A DNA stretch of 64,000 bases from Lederbergia citrisecunda (GCF_018343695.1 NZ_JAGYPJ010000001.1:372001-436000), one strand, 5' to 3'; counted from the stretch's first letter, positions 46,223 to 56,439 are shown. Numbers and translations are program-made. The notes: generated by a model not told the origin, from the sequence alone.

Positions 46223-46326
46223 GCAGAGATAAAGCTTCTTGGCCTTCTCCGATTGTCAAGAAAGTACTTTTTTTCAATCCAGTTACGAAATTGAACTAGA
46301 CATAAAACCAGGATTGAAATTTAAGG

Positions 46327-46374
46327 TTGCCACTCACCTATGTTATTCTTGCTAGGTGAGTGGCAATCTTTTTT
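46327..46374 (+). terminator. Strong Rho-independent terminator
   Basis: Perfect 14-base stem TTGCCACTCACCTA (46327-46340) with TAGGTGAGTGGCAA (46353-46366), followed by a T-rich tail. Confidence 0.9.
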
Positions 46375-46478
46375 ATGTTCTTAATTTTTATTCTATGTGG
46401 TGCTATTTATCGACTACAAATCCTAGCACGCCAAAGCAGTTTTTTTTTGAACCAATAATTATCCTAGAAGGTGCCTTC

Positions 46479-46923
46479 ATGAAGTTAATCTTAAGAATTC
46501 TCCCCATTATTTATAAAACGTTTATTTGGATTCAATCCAGTTCCTTTGATCCTGAGTCTGTACAAAATCTATCAAACTATATTAGTAGCAGCTTAATTTT
46601 GTTTTTAGGTATTTGTTTTGAACTTGCCCATTTAGTTGAATTTGGAATATTAATTTGGAATATTGTATTTGTTACTTATTTTGGCTGTTCTTACATTTCG
46701 AAGACTTGATTCTAGAATAGAAGCTATCTGTTTTGCAATTGCTGTTTTATATGGAATTGCAGATGAAGTTCACTAACATTTTGTGCCATTTCGCTCATTT
46801 TCAATAGTAGATTTGATGAATGATGTTTTAGGAGTTTATGTGATTTGGTACATTATTCATGTTTCCTATTTTAAAAAGAAAGAGTCTAAAATTGGTACTG
46901 TATTAAGGAAAATAACGAATTAA
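46479..46923 (+). pseudogene. VanZ-family protein, decayed
   Basis: Begins MKLILRILPIIYKTFIWIQS at 46479 and stays in frame to LVEFGIL near 46650. There a near-exact repeat of TTTGGAATATT shifts the frame. The rest reads in another frame: YLLLILAVLTFRRLDSRIEA, then YGIADEVH, an in-frame TAA where the family has CAA (Gln), and HFVPFRSFSIVDLMNDVLG up to the stop at 46923. The reunited protein has the VanZ pattern (DEVHQ..VPxR). With two lesions it should be inactive. Confidence 0.8.
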
Positions 46924-47276
46924 TCCCACTTCCACTTATACACCACCCACAACAAAACCAACATGACAATATCTAATCTAGCATTAAAAGCAAATTGCAT
47001 GAATCCTATATTTAAAGAAGGAACTTTTGTTAATAAAATGGCTGCAATCATTATACCAATCAACGGAATGACAGCTTGGTGAACCATTTTATCGGAAAAA
47101 ATAAGGACTCCACAAATGATTTCAATAAGTGCAACTGCATACATTAAATAGAGTGGGAACGGAAGTCCTAAGTTAACAAATGTACTTCCAAGATCTTCAT
47201 TTATTAATTTCAATAAACCAGATATGATAAACACATAAGCTATTACATATCGAATTAATTTATAAGATATAATCAA
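46920..47276 (-). CDS. DoxX-family membrane protein
   Basis: 118 residues, four hydrophobic segments (about 8-22, 40-60, 67-85 and 97-114); the N-terminal IAYVFIISGLLKLINEDLGS is the usual DoxX beginning. The family is linked to thiol and redox stress, without a fixed reaction. TTG start with AGGAGGG upstream. Its stop overlaps the decayed vanZ gene on the other strand. Confidence 0.75.
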   Translation of the reverse strand: MIISYKLIRYVIAYVFIISGLLKLINEDLGSTFVNLGLPFPLYLMYAVALIEIICGVLIFSDKMVHQAVIPLIGIMIAAILLTKVPSLNIGFMQFAFNARLDIVMLVLLWVVYKWKWD

Positions 47277-47369
47277 TTTTTTCCCTCCTAGAGTCTTTGT
47301 ACCTCATTAAGACTGTATGCAAGAGTTGGGACAAACCTGCTTAAAATAATGATTTTGGAGGTTGAAAAA

Positions 47370-48257
47370 TTGAAATTTCGTATAGACCGTTTACCGCTCA
47401 TTGGAAACGAAACGATATTAACGGAGTATTGGAAAAATCATATTCCTGAATGGAAAATGGAAGCAACCAGCATATTATATTTTGCTAAAGAAGCAGCTGA
47501 ACATTTATGGATTTATATTGCTTTTAAAGACAACGATGTTTATGGAATACTCGTAAGTGAAGAAACGGAAAAAAGTGCTTTATGGTTATTCCATGTGAAA
47601 AAGGAATATCGAAACAAAGGGATCGGCAATATGCTTTTTGAGTGTGCCTTAAAAAATGCGGGAGATCAATGGACGGCCGGAATAGGTTCTGGGTACTGGT
47701 GGCAAGGAGTTCCATTAGGATGTGGTGATCATTTTCTTGAGAAAAAAGGTTTTCAGTGGACGTGGACGAGTATTGACATGTTAATGAGCTTGAAGGAATG
47801 GCAGGTGCCAGATCTAGAAACAAACATCAATATTGGGAGTCTGATGCCACATGAAAATATCGAATTAATTGGATTACTCCAGAATGAAGAGGAGTTATTT
47901 GGATGGGTTCGTTATTACCAAAATATGATCGATAGATCAGCCTTTGATCAAATTATTGTAGCACGTTCTGATGATACGATTGTTGCTTGTGCAATGGTTC
48001 TTCATGAAGAAGAAATTAGATGGAAGAGAACGATTGAAGGCAAAGTAGGTGGTGTCGGCTGCTTAGGAGTAAGAAAAACATATAGGGAACAGGGGATAGG
48101 CACATCATTAGTTCATGCAGTTAATAAGGAGTTAAAAAAATTAGGATATACTCATTCATACATCTGTTACACATGGCTTGAAAACTGGTATGGAAAAATG
48201 GGGTATGAAGTATATAATAGCCAACGAATGGGATTTATGGCAGGCAAACATAACTAA
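47370..48257 (+). CDS. GNAT-family N-acetyltransferase with two GNAT modules
   Basis: 295 residues. The first acetyl-CoA site is VKKEYRNKGIGNMLFECALK (about 76-95), the second GVRKTYREQGIGTSLVHAVN (about 231-250), so it is a tandem GNAT. The C-terminus ENWYGKMGYEVYNSQRMGFM fits the family. TTG 47370 is chosen: GGAGG (47357-47361) is well spaced for it, while the ATG at 47349 would place that site inside the gene. Substrate unknown. Confidence 0.8.
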   Translation: MKFRIDRLPLIGNETILTEYWKNHIPEWKMEATSILYFAKEAAEHLWIYIAFKDNDVYGILVSEETEKSALWLFHVKKEYRNKGIGNMLFECALKNAGDQWTAGIGSGYWWQGVPLGCGDHFLEKKGFQWTWTSIDMLMSLKEWQVPDLETNINIGSLMPHENIELIGLLQNEEELFGWVRYYQNMIDRSAFDQIIVARSDDTIVACAMVLHEEEIRWKRTIEGKVGGVGCLGVRKTYREQGIGTSLVHAVNKELKKLGYTHSYICYTWLENWYGKMGYEVYNSQRMGFMAGKHN

Positions 48258-48298
48258 TTCCTTATTGTGGCAACTTCGTGACAATGCATAAAAAGGGA

Positions 48299-48327
48299 TT
48301 GCTAAATTATAGAAAGCATTGTATATT
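48299..48327 (+). promoter_or_regulatory. Sigma-A promoter of the DoxX gene
   Basis: TTGCTA (48299-48304), 17-base spacer, TATATT (48322-48327). The expected start point lies about ten bases before the first Rex box. Confidence 0.6.
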
Positions 48328-48343
48328 AAGAGTGTAAAGAAAA

Positions 48344-48359
48344 TGTGAAATGGTTCACA
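48344..48359 (+). promoter_or_regulatory. Rex box 1
   Basis: TGTGAAATGGTTCACA matches the Rex consensus TGTGAANNNNTTCACA at every fixed base. Rex is the NADH/NAD-sensing repressor of anaerobic and respiratory genes in Gram-positive bacteria. Confidence 0.75.
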
Positions 48360-48413
48360 AACAAAGAGAGCAAAATCAGCTGATCAAAGAACTAATATTT
48401 TTTTAAAACAATA

Positions 48414-48429
48414 TGTGAAAGATTTCACA
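48414..48429 (+). promoter_or_regulatory. Rex box 2
   Basis: TGTGAAAGATTTCACA matches TGTGAANNNNTTCACA at every fixed base. It is 70 bases after box 1, close to seven helical turns, and ends 33 bases before the DoxX start. Confidence 0.75.
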
Positions 48430-48462
48430 TTACTTACAAATAATATTCCAGGAGTGAGAACA

Positions 48463-48969
48463 ATGAAAAGATGGTATGAAAATCGCTTTGTCGCAATTAT
48501 CTGGGCAGCAATAAGAATATGGCTAGGGGTTCAATGGTTGGAAGCAGGATGGCATAAGTTAGGAGCTTTTGATGCAGGAGGATTCCTACAAGGGGCTATT
48601 GCAAAAGCAGGGGGAGAATTTCCGGCAGTTCAAGGCTGGTACGCAGACTTTTTACAAAATGTAGCATTGCCAAACGTGAAAATCATTAACTTCATCATCC
48701 CTTGGGGAGAAATTCTAGTAGGTTTAGGGCTTATCGTCGGTGCGTTAACATTACCTGCATTAATCGCTGGAGCATTCATGAACTTGAACTTCCTACTTGC
48801 CGGTACTGTAAGCACTAATCCGATTTTACTAGCAGTAGCAGTTATCCTCCTCTTCGTCATAAAAGGAACAAGATATTATGGAATTGACCACTTAATAACA
48901 AAAGAAACGATCAATAAATTTAAAAATACAAACTTCTTTAAAAAAATACGAGGTGCAGCAGCACATTGA
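48463..48969 (+). CDS. DoxX-family membrane protein (DoxD/TQO-small-subunit-like), Rex-linked
   Basis: 168 residues; N-terminal helix with IIWAAIRIWLGVQWLEAGWH, then FLQNVALPNVKIINFIIPWG and more helices with LIAGAFMNLNFLLAGTVSTN. This is the longer DoxX type related to the small subunit of thiosulfate:quinone oxidoreductase. ATG 48463 follows AGGAGTGAG; the longer frame from 48415 would begin inside Rex box 2. Two Rex boxes suggest induction when NADH is high, such as under low oxygen. The transport or redox role is not known. Confidence 0.8.
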   Translation: MKRWYENRFVAIIWAAIRIWLGVQWLEAGWHKLGAFDAGGFLQGAIAKAGGEFPAVQGWYADFLQNVALPNVKIINFIIPWGEILVGLGLIVGALTLPALIAGAFMNLNFLLAGTVSTNPILLAVAVILLFVIKGTRYYGIDHLITKETINKFKNTNFFKKIRGAAAH

Positions 48970-48981
48970 GTAAGATAAAAA

Positions 48982-49015
48982 CCAGGATGGCGTAAAAACG
49001 CTGTCCTGGTTTTTT
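48982..49015 (+). terminator. Rho-independent terminator after doxX
   Basis: CCAGGATGGCGT (48982-48993) pairs with ACGCTGTCCTGG (48998-49009), two G-U pairs, then six T. Confidence 0.9.
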
Positions 49016-49087
49016 CGTGAAGGGATCGTTCTTTATGTTATGATTAAAACGATGAAAGAATAAACTTGTCAGTAAAGGATGTTGTTA

Positions 49088-49705
49088 ATGAGTTATCAAT
49101 GGCTCGACTGGGCTAAGAGAATCCAAGCACTAGCTCAAGCAGGACTAGAATTTTCAAAAGATATATATGATATAGAACGTTTTGAAGAATTGCGAAATAT
49201 TAGTGCTGAGATTATGGCTGTACATACGGATTTGGAGATGGATAAAATTAAAGAATTATTTGCGAATGAATCGGGATATCAAACACCAAAGGTGGATATC
49301 CGAGGTGTAGTGTTCAAGGACGATAAAATTCTTATGGTAAGAGAAAATTATGATGACAAATGGTCGTTGCCTGGTGGGTTTTGTGATATTGGGCTCTCTC
49401 CATCCGAGAATATTGTAAAAGAGATAAAAGAAGAATCAGGTTTTGATGTACGTGTTTTTAGACTGCTTGCATTATTAGATTCTAATCATCATCCGCACCC
49501 GCCACAACCGTATCATTATTATAAGATTTTTGTCCAATGTGGAATTATTGGTGGGGAAGCGAATATAGGTATGGAAACAAATGATGTCCAATTTTTTTCC
49601 GAAAACCATTTGCCACTACTGTCCTTAAATAGAAATACAGAATCACAGATTAAAATGCTTTTTGAATTCTTAAGAGATCCTCAAAATCAAGTAGTCCTGG
49701 ATTAA
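49088..49705 (+). CDS. NUDIX hydrolase (ADP-ribose pyrophosphatase-like)
   Basis: 205 residues. An N-terminal helical domain of about 65 residues (YQWLDWAKRIQALAQAGLEF) precedes the NUDIX fold. The NUDIX box reads GGFCDIGLSPSENIVKEIKE then ESG: the catalytic Glu pair is kept, the first Glu is Leu and the Arg is Lys. It should cleave a nucleoside-diphosphate-linked compound such as ADP-ribose. ATG 49088 has AAAGGA upstream, better than TTG 49079. Confidence 0.83.
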   Translation: MSYQWLDWAKRIQALAQAGLEFSKDIYDIERFEELRNISAEIMAVHTDLEMDKIKELFANESGYQTPKVDIRGVVFKDDKILMVRENYDDKWSLPGGFCDIGLSPSENIVKEIKEESGFDVRVFRLLALLDSNHHPHPPQPYHYYKIFVQCGIIGGEANIGMETNDVQFFSENHLPLLSLNRNTESQIKMLFEFLRDPQNQVVLD

Positions 49706-49727
49706 TGTTTTCAAAGGAGAGGTATGA

Positions 49728-50537
49728 ATGAAAATTCAATTACTTGGAACTGCGGCGGCAGAGGGGTACCCTGCAATTTTTTGTAAATGCGATGCTTGTA
49801 TGAGAGCAAGGCAATTGGGAGGAAAAGATATTCGTACGAGAACATCTGCTATTATCGATGATGAACTTAAGATTGATTTTCCTCCGGATTCTTTTCACCA
49901 TGTCCTCACATACAATTTAGATCTTGGAGACATTCAACATCTTCTTTTTACTCATTCACACCATGATCATTTTTACCCCGAAGATCTTACGATGAGATCA
50001 CCTATTTTTGCCCACGACATTGAATATCCTTTATATATACATGGAAATGATGTTGTCATTCATAAATGTAAAGAGGTTTTCCAGTTTTCAAAAGAAGCGT
50101 TTCAATTGCGTCGAATTGCGCCTTTTATCACGTATACGATTGGATCTTTTCAAGTTACGCCATTACTCGCAGACCATGACAAAGATGAGACGTGCTTTAT
50201 TTTCTATATTGAAAAAGGAAATAAAAGCATACTGTATGGCCATGATACGGGATGGTTTCCACCGCAAACTTGGGCATGGCTCGAACATAAGAAATTGGAT
50301 TTTGTTTTGTTGGATTGTACACATGGATTAATTCCTGAAAAAAGAAATCATCTTAATATCGAGGGAGTAAAAGAAATTAAAGCTATTTTTAGTGCGAAGA
50401 GAATTATAGATGAATCATCCAAAGTGGTCGCTACTCATTTTTCGCATAATACAAAATTGACTCATTTAGCGTTGAAAAGTCTTTTGAACCCATTCGGGAT
50501 TGAAGTGGCGTATGATGGGATGATTGTAAGTGTGTAA
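49728..50537 (+). CDS. Metallo-beta-lactamase-fold hydrolase (PhnP-like)
   Basis: 269 residues, soluble. Metal motif THSHHDHFYPEDL (HxHxDH, near residue 77), later LLADHDKDE and YGHDTGWFP, and a final THFSHNT. The N-terminus has CKCDACMRARQLGGKDIRTR, a Cys set also found in PhnP-type cyclic phosphodiesterases. RBS AAAGGAGAGG. Substrate unknown; it is probably a housekeeping phosphodiesterase. Confidence 0.8.
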   Translation: MKIQLLGTAAAEGYPAIFCKCDACMRARQLGGKDIRTRTSAIIDDELKIDFPPDSFHHVLTYNLDLGDIQHLLFTHSHHDHFYPEDLTMRSPIFAHDIEYPLYIHGNDVVIHKCKEVFQFSKEAFQLRRIAPFITYTIGSFQVTPLLADHDKDETCFIFYIEKGNKSILYGHDTGWFPPQTWAWLEHKKLDFVLLDCTHGLIPEKRNHLNIEGVKEIKAIFSAKRIIDESSKVVATHFSHNTKLTHLALKSLLNPFGIEVAYDGMIVSV

Positions 50538-50552
50538 CGATGATAATTAAAG

Positions 50553-50590
50553 ATCGGGAGAACAGAGTGACTATTCTCCCGATTTTTTTA
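50553..50590 (+). terminator. Rho-independent terminator
   Basis: ATCGGGAGAA (50553-50562) pairs with TTCTCCCGAT (50574-50583), then seven T. It separates the plus-strand hydrolase from the minus-strand yfhD. Confidence 0.88.
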
Positions 50591-50767
50591 TTTTCGTTTT
50601 GCCCTATTATCCGCTGCCTTTGATCTTTCCATTGCAACCTTATCATTGTGGTCCGCTAGTTCCTCGGAAAATTCCACATCGAGCCCATCAGATTTCATGT
50701 TTTTTGGTACTTGAGGAAGCTTTTGCTTATTTTTATCGCGAGCGCTGCGTCGATCATTACGTCCCAT
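50588..50767 (-). CDS. yfhD: YfhD small hydrophilic protein
   Basis: 59 residues. It begins MGRNDRRSARDKNKQKLPQV and continues with PKNMKSDGLDVEFSEELADH, closely following B. subtilis YfhD (MGRN..., LPQVP, KSDG.DVEFS.ELAD). Function unknown. RBS AAGGAGGAC before ATG. It lies directly after yfhE on the minus strand, the B. subtilis order. Confidence 0.88.
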   Translation of the reverse strand: MGRNDRRSARDKNKQKLPQVPKNMKSDGLDVEFSEELADHNDKVAMERSKAADNRAKRK

Positions 50768-50814
50768 TTAATATGTCCTCCTTTTAGTTGTTATGTATCA
50801 TCTGTGTAAGTATT

Positions 50815-50934
50815 TTATTTTCGCTCATTTGTGTAGCCACCAGCTTTATCCGCTCGTTTATACTCTCTCCCGTACAATACTTCCTGAGTTGCTGATAATG
50901 TGCTTTTCGTTTTCATCTCTTTTCGCTTGCTCAT
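50815..50934 (-). CDS. yfhE: YfhE small protein
   Basis: 39 residues: MSKRKEMKTKSTLSATQEVL, then YGREYKRADKAGGYTNERK. It matches B. subtilis YfhE in LSxTQEVLYxRExKxADKAxGY. Function unknown. AAGGAGGTG lies upstream; two adjacent ATGs (50937 and 50934) are possible and the second has better spacing. Divergent from recX. Confidence 0.85.
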   Translation of the reverse strand: MSKRKEMKTKSTLSATQEVLYGREYKRADKAGGYTNERK

Positions 50935-51040
50935 CATTTTCACCTCCTTCCTTAATGTTTTGCCCATTCACTGCTCAAACATACAAACAACATAATATGA
51001 TAAAATGATATTAATACGCGTTAAAAAAGGATGATGTATT

Positions 51041-51841
51041 ATGCCTATCATCACGAAGATTACAACTCAAAAAAATAGTACGGATCGATATAATATATAT
51101 CTGGACGAAGCCTATGCTTTTGGTATTGACGAAGAAGTATTGATTCGCTATCAATTGGCGAAGGGGAAGGAATTGACTGAATTTGACATTACACAAATTC
51201 AGTATGAAGATGAAATAAGGAAAGCGTTAAACGCGGCTATCAATTTTTTATCTTTCAGAATGAGATCTAAGGACGAAATCCGTCAGCATTTAAAGAAAAA
51301 AGAATGGGACGAGCCTGTCATACAGGCTGTTTTGCTGGAATTAGCAGAACGAAAATACGTTGATGATTTGGATTTTGCGTCTGCCTATGTTCGCACCCAA
51401 GTGAATGGAGGAAAAAAAGGTCCGTTAAATATTAAGCAGGAATTGAAACAAAAAGGAATAAATGATCAATTGATAGAACGGGCAATGAATGAATATAGTA
51501 AGGAACAACAGATTGATCATGCTATTCAGCTTGGAAATAAACTTGCAAAACAGAATAGTAAACTTTCCGAATTGTTTCTTAAGCAAAAAATAGAACAGTT
51601 TTTAATGACTAAAGGTTTTCCTTTCAGCATCATTTCGATCGCCATTGAAGAGATCGAATATGAAAAAGATGAGGATGATGAGTGGAGTGCCTTGCAAATA
51701 CAAGCCGAAAAAGCACATAGAAGATACAAAAATTTGACCGGTTTCGAATATGAGCAAAAAATGAAACAAGCCTTATACCGTAAAGGGTTTTCAATAGAAG
51801 GAATTGAGCGTTATTTAAGTGAAAATGGACAATCCCTATAA
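51041..51841 (+). CDS. recX: RecX regulatory protein
   Basis: Binds and inhibits RecA filaments; 266 residues, the usual Bacillus length (YfhG). Three-helix RecX modules are seen: FLSFRMRSKDEIRQHLKKKE, RKYVDDLDFASAYVRTQVNG and GPLNIKQELKQKGINDQLIE. In B. subtilis an epimerase gene (yfhF) lies between yfhE and recX; it is absent here. Start ATG 51041 with AAAGGATGATG upstream. Confidence 0.92.
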   Translation: MPIITKITTQKNSTDRYNIYLDEAYAFGIDEEVLIRYQLAKGKELTEFDITQIQYEDEIRKALNAAINFLSFRMRSKDEIRQHLKKKEWDEPVIQAVLLELAERKYVDDLDFASAYVRTQVNGGKKGPLNIKQELKQKGINDQLIERAMNEYSKEQQIDHAIQLGNKLAKQNSKLSELFLKQKIEQFLMTKGFPFSIISIAIEEIEYEKDEDDEWSALQIQAEKAHRRYKNLTGFEYEQKMKQALYRKGFSIEGIERYLSENGQSL

Positions 51842-51879
51842 TAAGTGCTCTTTTTTATGTGAAAAGTGTAGTGCCGCCC

Positions 51880-52055
51880 ACGCTGGAAGGATGTCTCAAC
51901 GTGCCCATGACAACGGAAAAAAACATCTGCAAGGTCACGATGACCGTTTCAACGTGCCCTTGATGCAACGTCTGCAATGTCATGATGGATGCACTAAAGT
52001 GACTTTGTAAACAGAAACAACGTCTACAAGTTCACGATAACGTGGTCGCAGCAAA
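51880..52055. repeat. Degenerate repeats between recX and yfhH
   Basis: Related units recur about every 40-65 bases: ATCTGCAAGGTCACGATGAC near 51928, GTCTGCAATGTCATGATGGA near 51970, and GTCTACAAGTTCACGATAAC near 52023. A looser unit precedes them near 51892. No open frame with a ribosome binding site explains them. Confidence 0.5.
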
Positions 52056-52105
52056 TTCTAATATAGAATAGCTAATAAAATTGAAATTTTAAGGTGGTAA
52101 CGGTA

Positions 52106-52420
52106 ATGGAAAGAGAAAGAAGATATAGTGAAATGACGGAAACGGAGCTTAAACAAGAGATTGCACAATTAAAGGAAAAAGCGCGGAAAGCTGAACAATT
52201 GGGAATAGTAAATGAGTTTGCTGTAATGGAAAGAAAGGCAGTTATGGCTCAGGCTTATTTACTGGATCCAGCTGATTTCGTACCAGGAGAAATTTATGCA
52301 GTTGAAGGAGCACCAGGTACATACTTTAAAATCGATTATTTAAAAGGTGTGTTTGCGTGGGGATACAGATTAAATGGTTCAGGTAAGGAAGAAGCATTGC
52401 CGATTTCATTATTAAAATAG
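52106..52420 (+). CDS. yfhH: YfhH (DUF1811) protein
   Basis: 104 residues, the family size. N-terminal coiled helix MERERRYSEMTETELKQEIA, then QLGIVNEFAVMERKAVMAQA and a small beta-barrel-like end (FVPGEIYAVEGAPGTYFKID). Function unknown. ATG 52106 has AAGGTGG upstream; the GTG at 52094 is part of that site. Between recX and sspK as in B. subtilis. Confidence 0.88.
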   Translation: MERERRYSEMTETELKQEIAQLKEKARKAEQLGIVNEFAVMERKAVMAQAYLLDPADFVPGEIYAVEGAPGTYFKIDYLKGVFAWGYRLNGSGKEEALPISLLK

Positions 52421-52446
52421 GTTAGCGGAAATTTTTTCCGCTAACC
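52420..52446. terminator. Convergent terminator hairpin between yfhH and the ypzG-like gene
   Basis: GGTTAGCGGAAA (52420-52431) pairs with TTTCCGCTAACC (52435-52446). The T-tracts are short on both sides, but the stem is perfect. Confidence 0.65.
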
Positions 52447-52457
52447 GTCTATCGTCG

Positions 52458-52622
52458 CTATCTTTTTTGATATTGTACTACCATATTCTCGAGGATAATT
52501 TGTGATTGGGATTGCTCTGTTTGCCCATTTACTTGGTTGAACATTTTTTTTGGACTATAATTCCCACGATTAAATGAGCTGAGCTGTCTATTTAAATGAG
52601 AATTCTCATTGATGTTAGCCAT
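52458..52622 (-). CDS. YpzG-like small protein
   Basis: 54 residues: MANINENSHLNRQLSSFNRG, then NYSPKKMFNQVNGQTEQSQS and IILENMVVQYQKR. The QVNGxTEQSQSxIIL stretch is what I recall of the Bacillus YpzG family; function unknown. RBS GGGAGGG before ATG. It follows sspK by 13 bases on the same strand, so both may be expressed in the spore. A longer open frame upstream overlaps sspK and is not real. Confidence 0.65.
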   Translation of the reverse strand: MANINENSHLNRQLSSFNRGNYSPKKMFNQVNGQTEQSQSQIILENMVVQYQKR

Positions 52623-52635
52623 AATTTCCCTCCCT

Positions 52636-52824
52636 TTAGTGAAATCCTCTTGATATCCAACTAGGGTCATTATCTTCACGTGCTCCAGATGCGCGCATTC
52701 TTTCTTGGGGGTGCGTGTTAGTGGTACCATCCGCACGTTTAGAAGCAAATTCAGGTTTTGCTCGTGGCTCACCTTCGAATTTGTTTTCATTTTTGTAAGG
52801 GAAATCTTTTGCTTTATTACGCAT
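52636..52824 (-). CDS. sspK: Small acid-soluble spore protein K
   Basis: 62 residues; [20 protein letters not shown] and [20 protein letters not shown] are the SspK family signature. The C-terminal 13 residues ([13 protein letters not shown]) extend beyond the 50 residues of B. subtilis SspK. A minor spore-core protein, expected to be read by the forespore sigma factor. RBS AAAGGAGG. Confidence 0.9.
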   Translation of the reverse strand: MRNKAKDFPYKNENKFEGEPRAKPEFASKRADGTTNTHPQERMRASGAREDNDPSWISRGFH

Positions 52825-52908
52825 ATTTGCTGTGCCTCCTTTACAAGCGAGAAACCGTCTCGCATTTTTATTATGGTTTTATCATGATGAAATTATGAGG
52901 TCTTAAAG

Positions 52909-52944
52909 TAAAAAACTCCATGTAGCTTTTACCTACACGGAGTT
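52909..52944 (-). terminator. Terminator of yfhP
   Basis: On the minus strand AACTCCGTGTAG pairs with CTACATGGAGTT (one mismatch), followed by six T. The stem overlaps the yfhP stop codon. Confidence 0.8.
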
Positions 52945-53923
52945 ATTCGGTCACAATATTTAATTTTTTTCTTAATTTTTCCTCGCTATAAATCCAGCCA
53001 GTATAAGATGCAATGATGTTCAAATTGAGATCAAGCTGAACGATGGCGACAAATGGGTAATGTCCGTTGCTTCGATAACGCAAATCGATATAGCGGACTT
53101 CATAATACTGATCAAATTCTCCAATTTCCCAACGATAGACAGGAGAAAAGGACAAAAATGCTGATATATTTTTATCTTTACTGGCGGCATTAATAATAGG
53201 AGATTCTGGAACGGGTATTCGTTTAAATTTATCAAAGATCGTAATAGAGCGTTTATATGCGCGCCCTACATAAAAGTTATCCTTTGAAGTGACAGCGAGT
53301 CTCCATTGATTGAAACTCATTGTTGGTGCAATGATAATTTCTTCAGCATCTGGTATTATTTTTAAAAGTGCTGATCGTACCGTTCTTTGCATGATGAATC
53401 GTAGTAGATAATATAAAATAATCACGATATACAAAATTAGAAACGTATATCCCGGCGGTGAGTCGAAAATCCAAAGTATAATGGCAAGGACATGTAAGCT
53501 GAAAATAATTGGGTCAAACGTATTAATTATCCCAAATGCCACCCATTTACTTGAAAAAGGCCGTAGAGCTTGTGTTCCATATGCATTAAAAATATCGACA
53601 AAAACGTGAAGGAAAACGGCTATGAAAGACCATATCCATAAATGAAGCATATTCGTTTCAGGGAAAAATAAACTTACAAAGGCCGTTACAAGAATCGGCC
53701 AAAATAATACAGCAGGTATCGAGTGTGTGACCCCACGATGGTTTCGTAAATATACTGCGTTATTTCGTAATTTTAGAAATGTATCAATATCAGGAATTTG
53801 CGAGCCAATAATAGCTGCTACAAGTACACTGTGACTGTTGACTGTGCTTTCAGCCACTACTGGATCAAGAGTAGCAAGTCCGCCTATCGCGATTCCCATA
53901 ACGACGTGAGTAGCTGTATCCAA
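52943..53923 (-). CDS. yfhP: YfhP membrane-bound metal-dependent hydrolase (YdjM/LexA-binding family)
   Basis: 326 residues. N-terminus DTATHVVMGIAIGGLATLDP with the His/Asp metal ligands; then GSQIPDIDTFLKL, NHRGVTHSIPAVLFWPILV and HVFVDIFNAYGTQALRPF carry the further ligands. Four to five membrane helices to about residue 195, then a soluble C-terminal part. TTG at 53923 is preferred: GAGGAGG lies seven bases upstream and it gives the MDTATH start of the family. In B. subtilis YfhP is a negative regulator of surfactin-linked functions by some reports; not provable here. Confidence 0.85.
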   Translation of the reverse strand: MDTATHVVMGIAIGGLATLDPVVAESTVNSHSVLVAAIIGSQIPDIDTFLKLRNNAVYLRNHRGVTHSIPAVLFWPILVTAFVSLFFPETNMLHLWIWSFIAVFLHVFVDIFNAYGTQALRPFSSKWVAFGIINTFDPIIFSLHVLAIILWIFDSPPGYTFLILYIVIILYYLLRFIMQRTVRSALLKIIPDAEEIIIAPTMSFNQWRLAVTSKDNFYVGRAYKRSITIFDKFKRIPVPESPIINAASKDKNISAFLSFSPVYRWEIGEFDQYYEVRYIDLRYRSNGHYPFVAIVQLDLNLNIIASYTGWIYSEEKLRKKLNIVTE

Positions 53924-54093
53924 TCTAAATCCTCCTCGGGAAGGGATGGCTATAGTTAGTATTTTTACCATCATATTTGATAAAAAATTAAAATGCAATC
54001 ATTTGGAATAAGCATAAAGGCGTCAAACTTACATGCCTTATGTGGATTATTCCCTAAAATTCTTATTGATTAACATCAGGGAGATTAATAAAA

Positions 54094-56009
<1,916 letters not shown>

Positions 56010-56091
56010 AATAATCGCTCAAAAATTATTATATTTTTTTGGATAACATTCTCACCCTCTGGTTACATTAACAAACGTGGAGGTGAGAAAA

Positions 56092-56277
56092 ATGAAAAAA
56101 GCACAACAAGCTGGAACTAATGTTCAAAAAGTAAGACAACAAAATGCACAATCCGCTACTGGACAAAGTTATGGAACTGAGTTTGCAAGCGAAACAGATG
56201 CTCAACAGGTGCAAAAACAAAACCAACAAGCAGAAGCAAAGAAAGCTCAAAACTCAGGCAATTACGGTCAACAGTAA
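56092..56277 (+). CDS. sspE: Gamma-type small acid-soluble spore protein
   Basis: 61 residues, Gln/Ala/Asn-rich: AQQAGTNVQKVRQQNAQSAT, then GTEFASETDAQQVQKQNQQA. TEFASET is the germination-protease cleavage site. Only one such site is present, so the protein is shorter than the 84-residue, two-repeat SspE of B. subtilis. Supplies amino acids in germination. RBS GGAGGTGAG. A GGATA element 50 bases upstream hints at a sigma-G promoter, but the -10 is unclear. Confidence 0.9.
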   Translation: MKKAQQAGTNVQKVRQQNAQSATGQSYGTEFASETDAQQVQKQNQQAEAKKAQNSGNYGQQ

Positions 56278-56283
56278 TGAAAT

Positions 56284-56331
56284 AATAAGGATCTAACTTT
56301 CACATGGCGAAGGTTGGATCCTTATTTTTTT
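56284..56331 (+). terminator. Rho-independent terminator of sspE
   Basis: An 18-base stem, AATAAGGATCTAACTTTC with GAAGGTTGGATCCTTATT, two G-U pairs, then T-run. Confidence 0.9.
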
Positions 56332-56439
56332 ATTGTCATTTTTACATACAAAACTCATTTGTTTTAAAAACGGAAAAAGAACGTTATAATGATACAAGAC
56401 CCTTTAATGGGGTGTTCGGATTAGAAAGTAGGGGAAAAT

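Noticed and set aside
49026-49035. GTTCTTT half-site before the NUDIX gene
   Set aside because: A single seven-base match without an inverted partner or clear promoter is expected by chance in A+T-rich DNA.
52623-52865. N-terminal extension of the ypzG-like frame to 135 codons
   Set aside because: It overlaps sspK in another frame; the ATG at 52622 has a strong ribosome binding site.
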